Shown: positions 25,019 through 37,160 of the stretch, piece by piece
How the letters are laid out: every line of letters begins with the position of its first letter
How positions within the stretch are numbered: the first letter of the stretch is position 1
Assembly (NCBI GenBank): GCA_019843655.1
Contig: JACDQD010000003.1
Span: 1-64,000, forward strand
DNA: 64,000 bases
Direction of reading: 5' to 3'
Source: Lethocerus indicus
Taxonomy: Eukaryota > Arthropoda > Insecta > Hemiptera > Belostomatidae
Notes under the pieces: model-generated
What the model was told of the DNA's origin: nothing
Database searches by the model: none
Seen by the model: only the letters and a program-made list of their open reading frames with translations
Translations under genes and position numbers: made by a program

Positions 25019-27659
25019 CAACTGTTGAGATTTAGACAAATCCCTTTTCCGACCTAATATATTGTAACCTTCTGGAGTTTTAACCGTTCGCGCTGGAGCG
25101 GTGCCTGAGAGATGCACGACTGGATGTGATGCGATAACTGGGCGGTGGGCGATAGAGGCACCATTCGAATCGATCGTTTATCTGCGGTTCGACCTAAGAA
25201 TATCGCTCGAAAGGTCAATCGGCCTTTTGTAGATCATATTACACGATCTCTAAACAGCTATAGGGGTGCGTTATCGAAATAAAGGACAAGGACGCGCTTA
25301 TGCGATAAAATGTCTTATCTCAAAAATACCCAGCGTTGAATCAGCTTTTCGACATCGGTTCGAACTCGACCTTCTTTCGATCGCATCATTTCTTTTGAAA
25401 GTTACCAGTCCCCCAGATAAGTATGGAATACGACGAAGAAATTACTTCTAGCGAAGACGAGTTCGATTTTGGCGGTAACTAACGAAATTACATCGCTGCG
25501 TAGAGACGGCTCGCCCGTAAGTGATGAAGGCGACGACGATGACGTTAGAGGAGTGAGAAGAGGAAAATTCGAATAATCCGGAAGAAGTGACTCTGTACAG
25601 AAGAGACCGAACCTTGAATGGGCGGTGTCTTGCGGGAATCGAAAAATCCCCAGAAGAATACCGTTTATATCCGGTGAAAGGGAGTAGGACGAAGCCGTAT
25701 TTCCCACGCATAGGAACCGATAGATTTTTCACAATTATTTTTCACCGAGGAATTAGTTATCGAGATAGTGAAGGAAACTGACGATACGCGCCTTCTGAAG
25801 AAAGTAGAAGGGAAGACGTTATCATCCCGTTGTATATCGGGCGATACGATCGCTGATGCGATGTAGCGTTACTGAGTTGCGATTCACCAGCAGAAAAGCG
25901 CCTCGAGGGAAGAAGGGTTGATCTCTGACTCTGGAGAGATCAGAGGCCGACCAAACATAAACATACAATCGGTGATGTAAGTCCTCCGCGAGAGTGTAAT
26001 TCGTTGTAAGTACTTTTTATTGCGAACATTCGAACTGTTTCTTAACGATCATTACGAGTTCTTAAGGATGCCATTTGGGCTCAAAAATGCCCCAGCAACA
26101 TTTCAGCGTCTAAAGCACGAATTCTTCGAGGGATTGGATAAGTCCTTTAAGAATATATATTCTTCGCTTTGACGGTAAAACAAACGAAACGATACCTGCA
26201 AGATCAATAATTTCTTCTTGAGTCGCAGAGCTGAGAGCGGTTTCGTATTCATCTCCGAGATCAATGGCAATCTGTTCCTCGGCTTCTTTCTCCTTTATGT
26301 TTTCATTAGGCGGCGGAATCCACTGCGGAACAACAAAAGCGGTGTAATAAGAAACGGTAAATAGCTACGTACTGTCACAAAAACGGTACGGATTCAGGAG
26401 TACGCGCGCGTTCGCGTTCTGACGGTGGAATCTTTCGCCCATAATAGTCTCGATAATCAAGAACAATATCGTTTTTCACTATTCCACAATTCTCTTTCTT
26501 TCGGGAAACTGAATTTTTACATAGTCAATAACATTTAATCGGAGGAGTTTTTCCGGTAAAAAAAACAAATTTTCACTTTAATTGGCCCCGTCGTTAAACG
26601 GGCCGCTTTCACAGCAATTAAAATAATTGCCGACGGTTTTGAACGTGACAAAAATATGAATACCTTCTTTCCTCGGACGATGCCGGGTACGTAGGGTTTG
26701 AGTTCGGGTATGTCGGGTGTCTCCATCGCCTGTTTGTTGATGTGCTCGATCAATTTCTTCCTGTCGGCGGCCCGGTCGGCTTCTTCGTCGCATTGACGAA
26801 CACCTCTGCGAAGCTGACGAAGACTATCCTGTAGCGACCGTAAAACGCAAATATATTTCAATTAAAAACAAATTTTACTTTAGGCGCCGACGAAATAATG
26901 AAAATCGACCTCGCCGATTATTTGGTAGCGGTCAATTTAAAATAAAACACCCCGACCCCGAAAAGGATAAGTCAATTGTTAGGGGTCAATTCAGACTCGC
27001 TTTTAAAGATACATTTTCTGACATATAATGTAAAAATTTCGATATCGCACAACTGTCCTATTTAATATCGAACGATTATAAAGTTCCTACTACATTTTCT
27101 CAATACTAATCTCGACGGTATAAACGCTCTCTCATATCGAATATTGACATGAGTCAATTATTTCAAAGATTGTTGATACACAATGCGCTATTGAATTTTT
27201 CAGTCATAATCAAATATTACATTTATACATTTTTGAATCGATCCGATTCATTACTAATTAAAAACTACATTCGATAATGTGCGGTTCAAAATGTATAATC
27301 TCATTCGCAGTCGATAAACGAAACGGATCGGAGAGTTTAATTTTTTTAAGCAAAAGACTATATATATATATAGTTAACAGGCACGAAGTAAATAATAGAA
27401 ACATTACCGATAGAATTTATATAGCTAAATGAATTTAAGCAATTTTCTGGTATGTGTATCGAACATCTTCTAGCCGAACTATACAAAAAAAAAAAAAAAA
27501 ACAGCTAGAGATATAAATGTTTCTACTGACGTCCGGATCGACTTCTTTGGCCAACATCGATATCTCTTCGGCCGACAGCTGGGACAGAAGTTGGTCGACG
27601 TCTATCTCGTCGTACTCGGTCAAATCTTTACCGTAGAGTTTTGCGGCGGTCGTGGTCAT
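22675..27659 (-). CDS. tmod: Tropomodulin, actin pointed-end capping protein (seven core exons)
   Basis: Exons in coding order are 27659-27531, 26828-26664, 26322-26196, 24932-24712, 24342-24188, 23307-23211 and 22822-22675. All splice sites are GT/AG, phases agree throughout, and 347 codons plus one base result before a terminal exon (human Tmod1 has 359 aa). Tropomodulin binds tropomyosin and caps actin filament pointed ends in muscle and the membrane skeleton. The N-terminal helix ([20 protein letters not shown]) is the first tropomyosin-binding site. Residues 44-140 match the disordered actin/tropomyosin-binding part ([18 protein letters not shown]). From [14 protein letters not shown] on, the C-terminal leucine-rich-repeat domain follows ([49 protein letters not shown]). 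ATG 27659 is preceded in frame by nine open codons back to a CAG at 27687, so an upstream coding or leader exon is possible beyond 27.69 kb. Confidence 0.95.
23211..23307 (-). CDS. tmod: tmod coding exon 6
   Basis: Completes the Asn codon to give [21 protein letters not shown], then [12 protein letters not shown], aligned to 'NVESNFISGAGILRLVEAL'. Acceptor GTCTGCGCAG, donor GTTTGT. Confidence 0.93.
24188..24342 (-). CDS. tmod: tmod coding exon 5
   Basis: Acceptor TTTCTTATAG, donor GTAAGT. Encodes [51 protein letters not shown]: two leucine-rich repeats. Ends phase 2. Confidence 0.94.
24712..24932 (-). CDS. tmod: tmod coding exon 4
   Basis: 73 codons. [20 protein letters not shown] corresponds to 'AILGMHTLMSNQQYYQAL'. 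It ends in [12 protein letters not shown], the first leucine-rich repeat strand. Donor GTAACC. Confidence 0.94.
24965..25015. repeat. (TA)n microsatellite
   Basis: About 50 bp, 30 bases upstream (in coding sense) of tmod coding exon 4. Confidence 0.95.
25020..26046. other. tmod intron 3, probably decayed retroelement sequence
   Basis: GC-balanced sequence with broken plus-strand frames rich in Asp/Glu and Arg. It lies directly before a Ty3/gypsy RT fragment on the same strand, so it may be the rest of the element, but no gag, protease or LTR could be recognised. Confidence 0.35.
26047..26172 (+). pseudogene. Ty3/gypsy-type reverse transcriptase fragment
   Basis: [20 protein letters not shown], then [13 protein letters not shown], is the conserved '[21 protein letters not shown]' block of gypsy-like LTR retrotransposon RT, just before the catalytic YxDD region, which is absent. 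A stop follows at 26170. It lies in an intron of tmod, opposite to tmod, and ends 24 bases from coding exon 3. A dead fragment. Confidence 0.8.
26196..26322 (-). CDS. tmod: tmod coding exon 3
   Basis: Acceptor GTTGTTCCGCAG, donor GTATCG, phase 0 to 1. Encodes [20 protein letters not shown], then [16 protein letters not shown], aligned to 'W.P...E...LE..L..A...EL.DIA' in vertebrate tropomodulins. Confidence 0.92.
26664..26828 (-). CDS. tmod: tmod coding exon 2
   Basis: 55 codons, phase 0 to 0, acceptor CGCTACAG, donor GTATTC. Encodes [20 protein letters not shown] and then [30 protein letters not shown], matching the vertebrate 'LLDHLEKQA...LVPYTGEKRGK' segment. Confidence 0.93.
26829..27530. 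other. tmod intron 1
   Basis: AT-rich intron between coding exons 1 and 2. It has a short TA run (27358-27372) and nothing else recognised. Confidence 0.7.
27531..27659 (-). CDS. tmod: tmod coding exon 1
   Basis: 43 codons from ATG to VDPD. Contains the first tropomyosin-binding helix. The donor is GTCAGT. The exon itself extends upstream to about 27686 after a TTTCAG acceptor, with the open codons TSSTTKTST before the Met. Confidence 0.9.
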
Positions 27660-27985
27660 CGTGGACGTTTTGGTAGTCGACGAAGTCTGAAACAGATGAA
27701 ATGAAATTTCATTTTAGTTGGCCGCCGACATTTCCCACCCGCTGCGCGTGTTCATTCAATTGCACGCGGTTATTTACTACAGTTTGGTAGAGGCTGCGAA
27801 TGCGCACTTCAACTGATTAACAGTACGATGTACAGATGAGAGGAAATAGATTATGTATTAAGCGCAGAGACAATGCTTATAATGAGTAATGTTTTTAATA
27901 TTCCAGACAAAAATTGCGCCGACTATTTTTAAAAGAAACAGAAAGTAATATCGAACTGTCAATTGTGGTAAAAGGTTCTGAGAAA

Positions 27986-30865
27986 GTAATGGGTTGTCCG
28001 GAAAGTTCGTGACGATTTCCCCAAATCTCTGTTTTTATCCAATTTTTCACAGACAAATATGGGTAAAGTAGGAAAAAATATCCTGGGGGAAAAAGTGGCT
28101 TGGCCCCAAATGGATTATTTTAGATGGGGCTGTTTTATCCTTTTTCACAGACAAATCACAGACAAATATGGGTAAAGTAGGAAAAATATCCTGGGGAAAA
28201 AGTGGCTGTGGCGCCAGGCATAACGATGGATTATTTTAGATGTAAGGCCGATTGACAAAAATCTCTGTTTTTATCCAATTTTTCACAGACAAATATGGGT
28301 AAAGTAGGAACAAATATCCTGGGGGGAAAAAGTGGCTGTGGCGCCAGGCATAACGATGGATTATTTTAGATGTAAGGCCGATTGACAAAAATTTCGTTTT
28401 TATCCAATTTTTCACAGACAAATATGGGTAAAGTAGGAACAAATATCCTGGGGGGAAAAAGTGGCTGTGGCGCCAGGCATAACGATGGATTATTTTAGAT
28501 GTAAGGCCGATTGACAAAAATCTCTGTTTTTATCCAATTTTTCACAGACAAATATGGGTAAAGTAGGAACAAATATCCTGGGGGGAAAAAGTGGCTGTGG
28601 CGCCAGGCATAACGATGGATTATTTTAGATGTAAGGCCGATTGACAAAAATCTCTGTTTTTATCCAATTTTTCACAGACAAATATGGGTAAAGTAGGAAC
28701 AAATATCCTGGGGGGAAAAAGTGGCTGTGGCGCCAGGCATAACGATGGATTATTTTAGATGTAAGGCCGATTGACAAAAATCTCTGTTTTTATCCAATTT
28801 TTCACAGACAAATATGGGTAAAGTAGGAACAAATATCCTGGGGGAAAAAGTGGCTGTGGCGCCAGGCATAACGATAGATTATTTTAGATGTAAGGCCGAT
28901 TGACAAAAATCTCTGTTTTGTATCCTTTTTTCACAGACAAATATGGGTAAAGTAGGAACAAATATCCTGGGGAAAAACGAGTGGCCGATTGACACGATGG
29001 ATTATTTTAGATGTAAGGCCAAAAATTTTTCACAGACAAATATGGGTAAAGTAGGAACAAATATCCTGGGGGGAAAAAGTGGCTGTGGCGCCAGGCATAA
29101 CGATGGATTATTTTAGATGTAAGGCCGATTGACAAAAATCTCTGTTTTTATCCAATTTTTCACAGACAAATATGGGTAAAGTAGGAACAAATATCCTGGG
29201 GGGAAAAAGTGGCTGTGGCGCCAGGCATAACGATGGATTATTTTAGATGTAAGGCCGATTGACAAAATCTCTGTTTTTATCCAATTTTTCACAGACAAAT
29301 ATGGGTAAAGTAGGAACAAATATCCTGGGGGAAAAAGTGGCTGTGGCGCCAGGCATAACGATGGATTATTTTAGATGTAAGGTAAGGCCGATTGACAAAA
29401 ATCTCTGTTTTTATCAATTTTTTCACAGACAAATATGGGTAAAGTAGGAACAAATATCCTGGGGAAAAAGTGGCTGTGGCCAGGCATAACGATGGATTAT
29501 TTTAGATGTAAGGCCGATTGACAAAAATCTCTGTTTTATCCAATTTTTCACAGACAAATATGGGTAAAGTAGGAACAAATATCCTGGGGAAAAAGTGGCT
29601 GTGGCCAGGCATAACGATGGATTATTTTAGATGTAAGGCCGATTGACAAAATCTCTGTTTTATCCAATTTTCACAGACAAATATGGGTAAAGTAGGAACA
29701 AATATCCTGGGGAAAAAGTGGCTGTGGCGCCAGGCATAACGATGGATTATTTTAGATGTAAGGCCGATTGACAAAAATCTCTGTTTTATCAGGCATTGGA
29801 TTATCCGACAGACAATTTTTCATATGGGTAAAGTAGGAACAAAATATCCTGGGGGGAAAAAGTGGCTGTGGCGCCAGGCATAACGATGGATTATTTTAGA
29901 TGTAAGGCCGATTGACAAAAATCTCTGTTTTTATCCAATTTTTCACAGACAAATATGGGTAAAGTAGGAACAAATATCCTGGGGGGAAAAAGTGGCTGTG
30001 GCGCCAGGCATAACGATGGATTATTTTAGATGTAAGGCCGATTGACAAAAATCTCTGTTTTTATCCAATTTTTCACAGACAAATGTAGGGTAAAGTAGGA
30101 ACAAATATCCTGGGGAAAAAGTGGCTGTGGCGCCAGGCATAACGATGGATTATTTTAGATGTAAGGCCGATTGACAAGGACAAATATGGGTAAAGTAGGA
30201 ACAAATATCCTGGGGAAAAAAGTGGCTGTGGCGCCAGGCATAACGATGGATTATTTTAGATGTAAGGCCGATTGACAAAAATCTCTGTTTTATCAATTTT
30301 CACAGACAAATATGGGTAAAGTAGGAACAAATATCCTGGGGAAAAGTGGCTGTGGCGCCAGGCATAACGATGGATTATTTTAGATGTAAGGCCGATTGAC
30401 AAAAATCTCTGTTTTTATCCACACAGACAAATATGGGTAAAGTAGGAACAAATATCCTGGGGAAAAGTGGCTGTGGCGCCAGGCATAACGATGGATTATT
30501 TTAGATGTAAGGCCGATTGACAAAATCTCTGTTTTTATCAATTTTCACAGACAAATATGGGTAAAGTAGGAACAAATATCCTGGGGGGAAAAAGTGGCTG
30601 TGGCGCCAGGCATAACGATGGATTATTTTAGATGTAAGGCCGATTGACAAAAATCTCTGTTTTTATCCAATTTTTCACAGACAAATATGGGTAAAGTAGG
30701 AACAAATATCCTGGGGGGAAAAAGTGGCTGTGGCGCCAGGCATAACGATGGATTATTTTAGATGTAAGGCCGATTGACAAAAATCTCTGTTTTTATCCTT
30801 TTTTCTGAGGAAAATATGGGTAAAGTAGGAATAAATATTCTGGGGAAAAAGTGGAAGGAAAAAAA
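27986..30865. repeat. Satellite A: 130-bp unit, 23 copies
   Basis: The GGGTAAAG core occurs 23 times; intact neighbours are 130 bp apart (28421, 28551, 28681). Each unit holds TTTTTCACAGACAAATATGG, GTAAAGTAGGAACAAATATC, GTGGCTGTGGCGCCAGGC and GGATTATTTTAGATGTAAGG. Copies differ mainly by homopolymer length and short deletions. The left edge (27993, GTTGTCCGGAAAGTTCGTGA) looks like a mariner-type terminus, suggesting the unit was amplified from a mariner end. It sits 300 bases upstream of the first tmod coding exon. Confidence 0.95.
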
Positions 30866-31640
30866 AGCGAAAAACTGTGATAGATAACCTAGAAACCTAC
30901 ACTGTGCGAAGCGGGGTCTCTCTCTCTCTCTCGGGCCAGCGTCGATGGAACGTTTTTCCGTCGATTCGTGGAATTTAAAACGCGTTATTTAAAACTGGAT
31001 AAACAATTTCTCGGGAGTAAACTGTGTGAAAAAAATGAAAAAAACACTTTATTAAAGTAGCTGAAATAAGCACGCCCACTCAGCAGTCGGCCAACACTGA
31101 GCGGTGGATGAGGCGCGGCGGTGGCGCCGCCCCGCGGAACCGTTAGGAAACTATTTCTATAGGGACAATTTCGAATTCTTCGTTGGCGGTCATAAAACGT
31201 TTTAAAAATGGGACAAAATAGCGACAATTTTCAGTATTGAGCAGTGACGTTTAAGGGAATTAAAGAGAGAAGGCCGCTGAGGGGTTATTTAGAGCGCGTC
31301 GGACGTCAAAAAGGGAGAGTTATCCAAGAGGGTCATGATCCTGGGCGGCGGGTGGGGACGCTCCTGAAGAACAATCCGAAGAGAATTGTGGACCTCCGGA
31401 TGGACCGGGAGGTATTTGTGCGACAAAACTTCCCCGATCATCGTCGGGACGCGGAAGACCAGATATCTGGGGAATGAAATTTGTGAAGGTATGTTGAAGG
31501 TCGTGGCGAAGGGTAAGGATTTTTTTTTTTTAAACCCTTCGCACTCGTGGACCATTCTGGATGTTGGCCACCGGCTACTTCGGTCTAGAATTTTGTCCTT
31601 CTTAACGTATAATATGAGTCCTTCGTACCGTCCTCAATGC
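30866..31640. other. GC-richer interval upstream of tmod
   Basis: 31080-31230 is locally GC-rich (GGCGCGGCGGTGGCGCCGCC). A short TC run is at 30918-30932. Open frames exist on both strands (plus 31244-31477, minus 31555-31289, the latter after a CATTCCCCAG acceptor-like site) but no family is recognised. It could hold the tmod promoter or leader exon, as tmod reads away from here on the minus strand. Confidence 0.3.
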
Positions 31641-32230
31641 TACAACAGTGACCGACGCGGCGCCAGTGCCGACAGTGACTACTGAAGATGGCGAGCGGCC
31701 GAAACCGGTCTAGACAGTAAAAGTGACAGACAGTGACATGATGCCCCCATCAGGAAAAAAAACATCCAAGAGTGCCGACAGTGACTACTGAAGATGGCGA
31801 GCAGCCCGAAACCAGTCTAGACGGTAAAAGTGACAGACAGTGACATGATGCCCATGCCCCCCCAGGAAAAACATCCAGAGTGCCGACAGTGACTACTGAA
31901 GATGGCGAGCGGCCGAAACCGGTCTAGACAGTAAAAGTGATAGACAGTGACATGATGCCGCCCCCCCCAGGAAAACATCCAGAGTGCCGACAGTGACTAC
32001 TGAAGATGGCGAGCAGCCGAAACCGGTCTAGAAAGTAAAAGTACAGACAGTGACAGTGACTACTGAAAATGCCCATCCAGAGTGCCGACAGTGACTACTG
32101 AAGACGGCGAGCGGCCGAAACCGGTCTAGACAGTAAAAGTGACAGACAGTGACATGATGCCCCCGGAAAAACATCCAGAGTGCCGACAGTGACTACTGAA
32201 GATGGCGAGCGGCAGAAACACCACGAACCT
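31640..32230. repeat. Array J: foldback arm repeated in tandem, about 6 copies of about 105 bp
   Basis: Units at about 31662, 31771, 31880, 31985, 32083 and 32179 read GTGCCGACAGTGACTACTGA, AGATGGCGAGCGGCCGAAAC, CGGTCTAGACAGTAAAAGTG, then ATGATGCCCCC. It is the right arm of family F amplified head to tail. Confidence 0.85.
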
Positions 32231-32960
32231 ACTGTTTTATACCGAAATTATAACCCCGGGTTATATACCGGATTATCGGCGCCGTTTTGTCGACAGTAAG
32301 TAGAGACAATGGACAATTCCAAAGTCTCATTGGAGCGTAATGGAGGCCTGTAAAACTTTCATAATAACTTTCATTATCACTTTCTCTACGGGTAATTGAA
32401 ATTGCCCTAAGACTCTAAGAATGACTAAGATCTATTACAGAAAAAAAAAAATGGTAGTTCCCACGCGTCTACAGTTTTCTCTCCCGGAGATTACCGCCCG
32501 GAATTTTTTGGTAGTTTCGGAACTACCGGCTTTTGCGGTTATCTCAGCAAATTAAATCTCAACCGTTTGTAGACTAATCTACACTTATTTTATTGCTTCT
32601 CAGTAGTCGGTTAATCGCAATACGATGTAGAAACAATTGACCGAAATTGACGACACTTAGACCTCTGTCTTATCTCACTGGGAAATCGCTCGTCGGATTC
32701 GATAAACAATTTCTTGGGAAAATTCGAAACTTATTACGGTGGGGAGGGGGGGGGGGCTACCCGAAAGTAATCGACATTTTGACTTTGGAATTACTTTTTA
32801 TTTTACTTTAATTATTATAATCTACTACGCCGCCAGTTTTCCTGCGAATTTTTCGATTCTCTCGAAGAACTCCTCAAGAGCGAAATACACCTTATCGAAT
32901 TGTCGATAAGTCAACTTAAAGTTTGTCGCGATCTCGCTCAGGATACTCGAAACTGGGAAT
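32231..32960. other. Non-coding interval
   Basis: AT-rich sequence with a G-run at 32738-32756 and, at 32757-32850, a fragment (CCGAAAGTAATCGACATTTTG, AATTATTATAATCTACTA) shared with 7.7, 35.1 and 40.8 kb. Confidence 0.5.
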
Positions 32961-33366
32961 TTTTGCCAGACCGCGGTTTCCGCGGCTTGGTTCCGCCATC
33001 TTCAGTAGCGCTGTGTTACTGTCACTGTCGGCACTCTGGATGTATTTCCAGGGGAGGGGGCAGGCAACCTCTCATTGCCCACTGTCACTGTCACTTGTAC
33101 TGTCTAGACCAGTTTCGGCCGCTCGCCATCTTCAGTAGTCACTGTCGGCACTCTGGATGTATTTCCTGGGGGGGGGCATCTCTCACTGCCCACTGTCACT
33201 TTTACCGTCTAGACCGGTTTCGGCCAACAGTGACCAAGAGCAGGCGGCGAACGGCCGAAACCGGTCTGGCGAAAGGCCGAACCGTAGGTGGCGAGAGATG
33301 ATACTGAAACATCACAAAAACCTATAGTATTCCACGGCCCCACGCAGACCACAAAACGGGTCTATT
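32961..33366. mobile_element. Foldback element (family F)
   Basis: CCATCTTCAGTAGCGCTGTG (about 32996) and CGGCCGAAACCGGTCTGGCG (about 33251) are the inverted arms. An internal copy of the left arm is at about 33105-33165. The right end ACCACAAAACGGGTCTATTAAAC closes the element. Confidence 0.7.
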
Positions 33367-33690
33367 AAACTAATTTTAGGTGAAACTTTCAGAACTTTCG
33401 CCGGACGAACCGGCGGTAAATCCGATCGAAACGAGAAATATACATAAAATGTCTCCGTTACCGAAACGTACTCGGAAATTTACCTTTAACCGATTCAAAG
33501 CCCTACTGAACCGGATGGAGGATATACATAGCGCCGTTTTATGCGACAATAAATAAAATGTTAACCAAGAAAAAAAAAATACAGTTACCGAAAGCTTTTG
33601 TCGCTTGAACGGTTCATATTTTTTGTTTCGTTCCATTTCGGTCCTCTAAGTCCTCGAAACCTTATTATTTGGCCGACTTTTGGACGAAAG
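33367..33690. other. Interval with no recognised feature
   Basis: AT-balanced sequence with open frames on both strands (minus 33636-33376) but no motif. Confidence 0.4.
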
Positions 33691-33694
33691 ACCG

Positions 33695-33990
33695 GTTTTC
33701 ACTCGGTTCTCTGGTGGACCCGGTTGTGTTTCGACTCTCGCCCCCCCCCCCCGCCCCCGTTTTGGTCTTTTCCTAGACCGGTTTGTTGGGACCGCTCTCG
33801 CCCAATCTTCAGTAGCGCCGCGTCGGTCACTGTGTCGGCCACCGAAACCGGTCTAGATACTAAAAGTGATAGTGACAGTGACACAGTGGGGCAGTTAGGA
33901 TGCCCCCCCCCCAGGAAAAGCGTCCAGAGTGCCGACAGTGACTACTGAAGACGGCGAGCGGCCCCGAAACCCGGCTGTGAACGTCGAGCA
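33695..33990. mobile_element. Foldback element (family F)
   Basis: TTTGGTCTTTTCCTAGACCGG and CTTCAGTAGCGCCG (33763-33822) face GACTACTGAAGACGGCGAGC (33938-33960). A C-run lies at 33742-33752. Confidence 0.7.
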
Positions 33991-34115
33991 CACAGTTCCA
34001 GTCAGTTTGGGAAATGGGTTTCCACGGAAGGCGGTTTCATTTCACGCGGATGTCTCACTTTGACTCAAAAACCGAAACCGCGATACGGTTTCTGAAACTC
34101 GAGTTTCGTTGTGGT

Positions 34116-34277
<162 letters not shown>

Positions 34278-34688
34278 TCAGAAATGTACTTCTGGAACAG
34301 ATCTCAATTTCACGGCAAATTATCAATTTATAAACTGCTTTCTCTTAAACCTCCAATGCCACCATTCTCTCAAATCCTCCAATCCATTGTCCAGAAACTG
34401 AAATAGTCAACCTTGTGTTCTAACGGCTGATTTGAAAGTCCCGTTTGTTCCTCATAAGGGGAATAATATTCCCGTTCAGTGATCCCTGAACTCCGACGGA
34501 TTTCATCAATAGAGATAAAAGGAAAAAGAGGTCGCATAAATGGCCGAGAACTGATGTGACCGGTCCCGACATAAAAACACTGGCGACTGTTTAAATAAAT
34601 AAGCAGTTTAAATATAATTAAAATTGTCCGTAAATTGGCATCACGTGAAATTGAGATTGAGACATTTCCAAGTGGCATTCAATGGCCG

Positions 34689-34754
<66 letters not shown>

Positions 34755-36790
34755 TTAAAGATGTTCAATCGCTCTAAAATAGAATACAGGAGTAGCGCTA
34801 TTGAGGGGAGAAAATTTTTTTTAATTTTTTCCGATAGAAGTTATTACCCCAATTTTAATATACTGACAATAGCCCAAGAGGAATAATATTGAGAGATAAT
34901 CCCGAGAGGACGAGGATCTTTTCAATCATCCGAGGCTTTTATATCTCCGGACCAGATTCGAGTTGAAACAAATATTGACCGAAACAATCGAGATTTCCTC
35001 CTTTTTTCTTATCGATTTTCGTCGATTTGAAACATTTTGTGTACGGCGAATTGAGACACAACACTCAATGGGAAAATCTCGACGTTCGCCGACATCTATA
35101 GAATAGTTATTGGTGGAGGGGTAATTCTCCCAAAGTGATCGACGTTTCGACTTTGTAATCAATTTTATTTTGCCAAAATTTTAATTATTAATCTACTATA
35201 TATATATTCATTGTCGACTCTCTCGTCCGGCCATTTTTCCGGCAAAATTTTCCGGATTCCCTCGGAAAAACTCCCCCGAGACCAAAATACGTCTTATCAA
35301 AGTGTCGGTTGATCGAACCGTTTTTTTATATTCAGATATAAACAGTGTAATAAACAGTTTTTTATGTCCATCAATTACATTCCGCCCAATGAACACTATT
35401 ATATCTCACGGGAAAACCGTGAGAAGAATTCTCACCTGCGTCGGCAATTGAGAGTTTCACTGAGATTCACTTTTATTTCGAGGATATTATCTCGTTGTAT
35501 CACTTTCTTGTTATTAATTTATTCGTTCTCACAAATTTTTGACCTTTCACTCGTAATTTCATTATCGTCGACGACTTTCCACCGGTCGGTTTTCCGGCGA
35601 GATTTCCCCCTCTCGGAAAAACTGAAATATATTTCGCTTACCCGAAACTGGTCCCGTGGAGAGTTCTCTTCGGAAAGTGGCGGAAAAGTGGCGGCGGAGA
35701 GTCGACAATTTCGGTGAATATATATATATATATATAGTCCGATTAATGATTAATGATTTTGGCGAAATAAAATTAATTCCAAAATCAAAATGTCGATAAC
35801 TTTCGGTACCCCGGTATCGTCCTTTACAGCCGAAAATAGTTTTTTTTTTTATTACTATTTATTAAGTTCCGAAATTATATTTGGCGACGGAGCGATTTCA
35901 TAAAACTCCTTTCCAAACTATAATTCCCAGATATTTAACGACAATCGGTTATTATCTAATTACGGTCTAATAACTTCAATATTCATCGCAATTTCCCGGT
36001 TATTGCGCGGTCTGCAATTCAGCCGTAATGTAAGAGCAATTTATGCAACGAATGCGCAACGACGTCATATATATAATATATTACAGAAGATAATGACGGT
36101 GTTCCGGACCGTGGCCAAGTTCTCCGGCTTACTACTTTCACAGGGGGGACTTCGCCTAACGGACTTTATTCCATTATATCGTCCGTCCGATCTTCTTCTT
36201 CACGGCCGGATTGTAACACCGCTTGCCAAATGTGATACAAGACCTTCAAGGTCCGACCTTTATACGCGATTTGACCTTAGAGAGCCTTAGAGGTCTCTGT
36301 TCTCTTTTATTCTACCCCTCCCCGCCCCCCACCCCACCGAGGTCTATCCATAAGTACGAAGCAGTAAGCACGACACGTGACTGGGCAGGCGTTTGGCAAC
36401 TGATTAATCGCGTAATTCACCGTCAACAAGTGTTGTTGTACACGAATTTCCGTCACAACAACAAGTCTTTGGTACAGAAAAAAAAAAATTGTACGCCGTT
36501 TACGTCTACGAAGACCCTAAAAGAGCCCCCCAAAAAAAAAAAAAATTATTACACTAAAAGACGAGGATAGCTCAGGATGAAGTCCGCCGAATAAAGGTCA
36601 CAGTTCAACAGTGGGACATTGAAGAACGTATCTTATATGTGCAAAATGTTGACGCACTTAAACCTATATACAACACCACTTGTTGAGGCGAAATCCGCAA
36701 TTACTTAGTTGCCGACCCCCCCCCATCAATATATAGTAGGGACGTTAACGAAATAAAACTCCGATAAATATATAGAATTATAAAAGATAT
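34278..36790. other. Non-coding interval with scattered repeats
   Basis: (TA)n at 34692-34750; the 'AATTATTAATCTACTATATATA' fragment at about 35190; a short TA run at 35718-35737; GAAAGTAATCGAC-type sequence at 35780-35815. 35364-35717 is open on the plus strand without recognisable features. A mariner family 2 right end is at 36570-36718. Confidence 0.5.
36570..36722 (-). mobile_element. Mariner family 2 right end
   Basis: AACACCACTTGTTGAGGCGA, then AATCCGCAATTACTTAGTTG, then CCGACCCCC, is the reverse complement of the family 2 terminus. The interior CCGAATAAAGGTCACAGTTC resembles the 46.7- and 52.65-kb copies. Confidence 0.6.
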
Positions 36791-36799
36791 ATCTTTGTA

Positions 36800-37075
36800 G
36801 GTTCGTGATGTTTCTGTCTTCTTCTCCTCTCTCTAGCTGCCGGTTTGGTCTTTTGTTAGACCGGTGGTTTTCGGCCGCTCGCCATCTTCAGTAGCGCCCT
36901 GTGTCAGTAGTCACTGTACATGTGAAAGTGACAGTGAGGGCAGTGAGGATGCCCCGAAAAACATCCAAAGTGCCGCAGCGCTACTGAAGACGGGGCGAGC
37001 GGCCGAAACCGGTCTAGCGAAAGAGCAAACCAGTATATTCCAACCCCTCGCAGACCACACACACACACACAGGTA
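36800..37075. mobile_element. Foldback element (family F)
   Basis: The left arm (GGTTCGTGATGTTTCTGTCT ... CGCTCGCCATCTTCAGTAGC) and right arm (GCGCTACTGAAGACGGGGCG ... GGTCTAGCGAAAGAGCAAAC) pair over about 80 bases. GACAGTGAGGGCAGTGAGGATGCCCC lies in the loop. Confidence 0.8.
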
Positions 37076-37160
37076 TATCAAATTAGAAATATCTCTATTT
37101 CATGTAAATATTACGCGCTCAATTCCCCCCCAGAAGGGTGTCTTATATAGGTGTTTTATA

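Noticed and set aside
27986..30865. CRISPR-like regular array
   Set aside because: Repeats are contiguous 130-bp satellite units without unique spacers, in a eukaryotic genome.
31244..31555. Overlapping frames on both strands as a new gene
   Set aside because: Both look moderately protein-like but neither shows a known motif or a convincing exon set. Kept only as a note on the interval.
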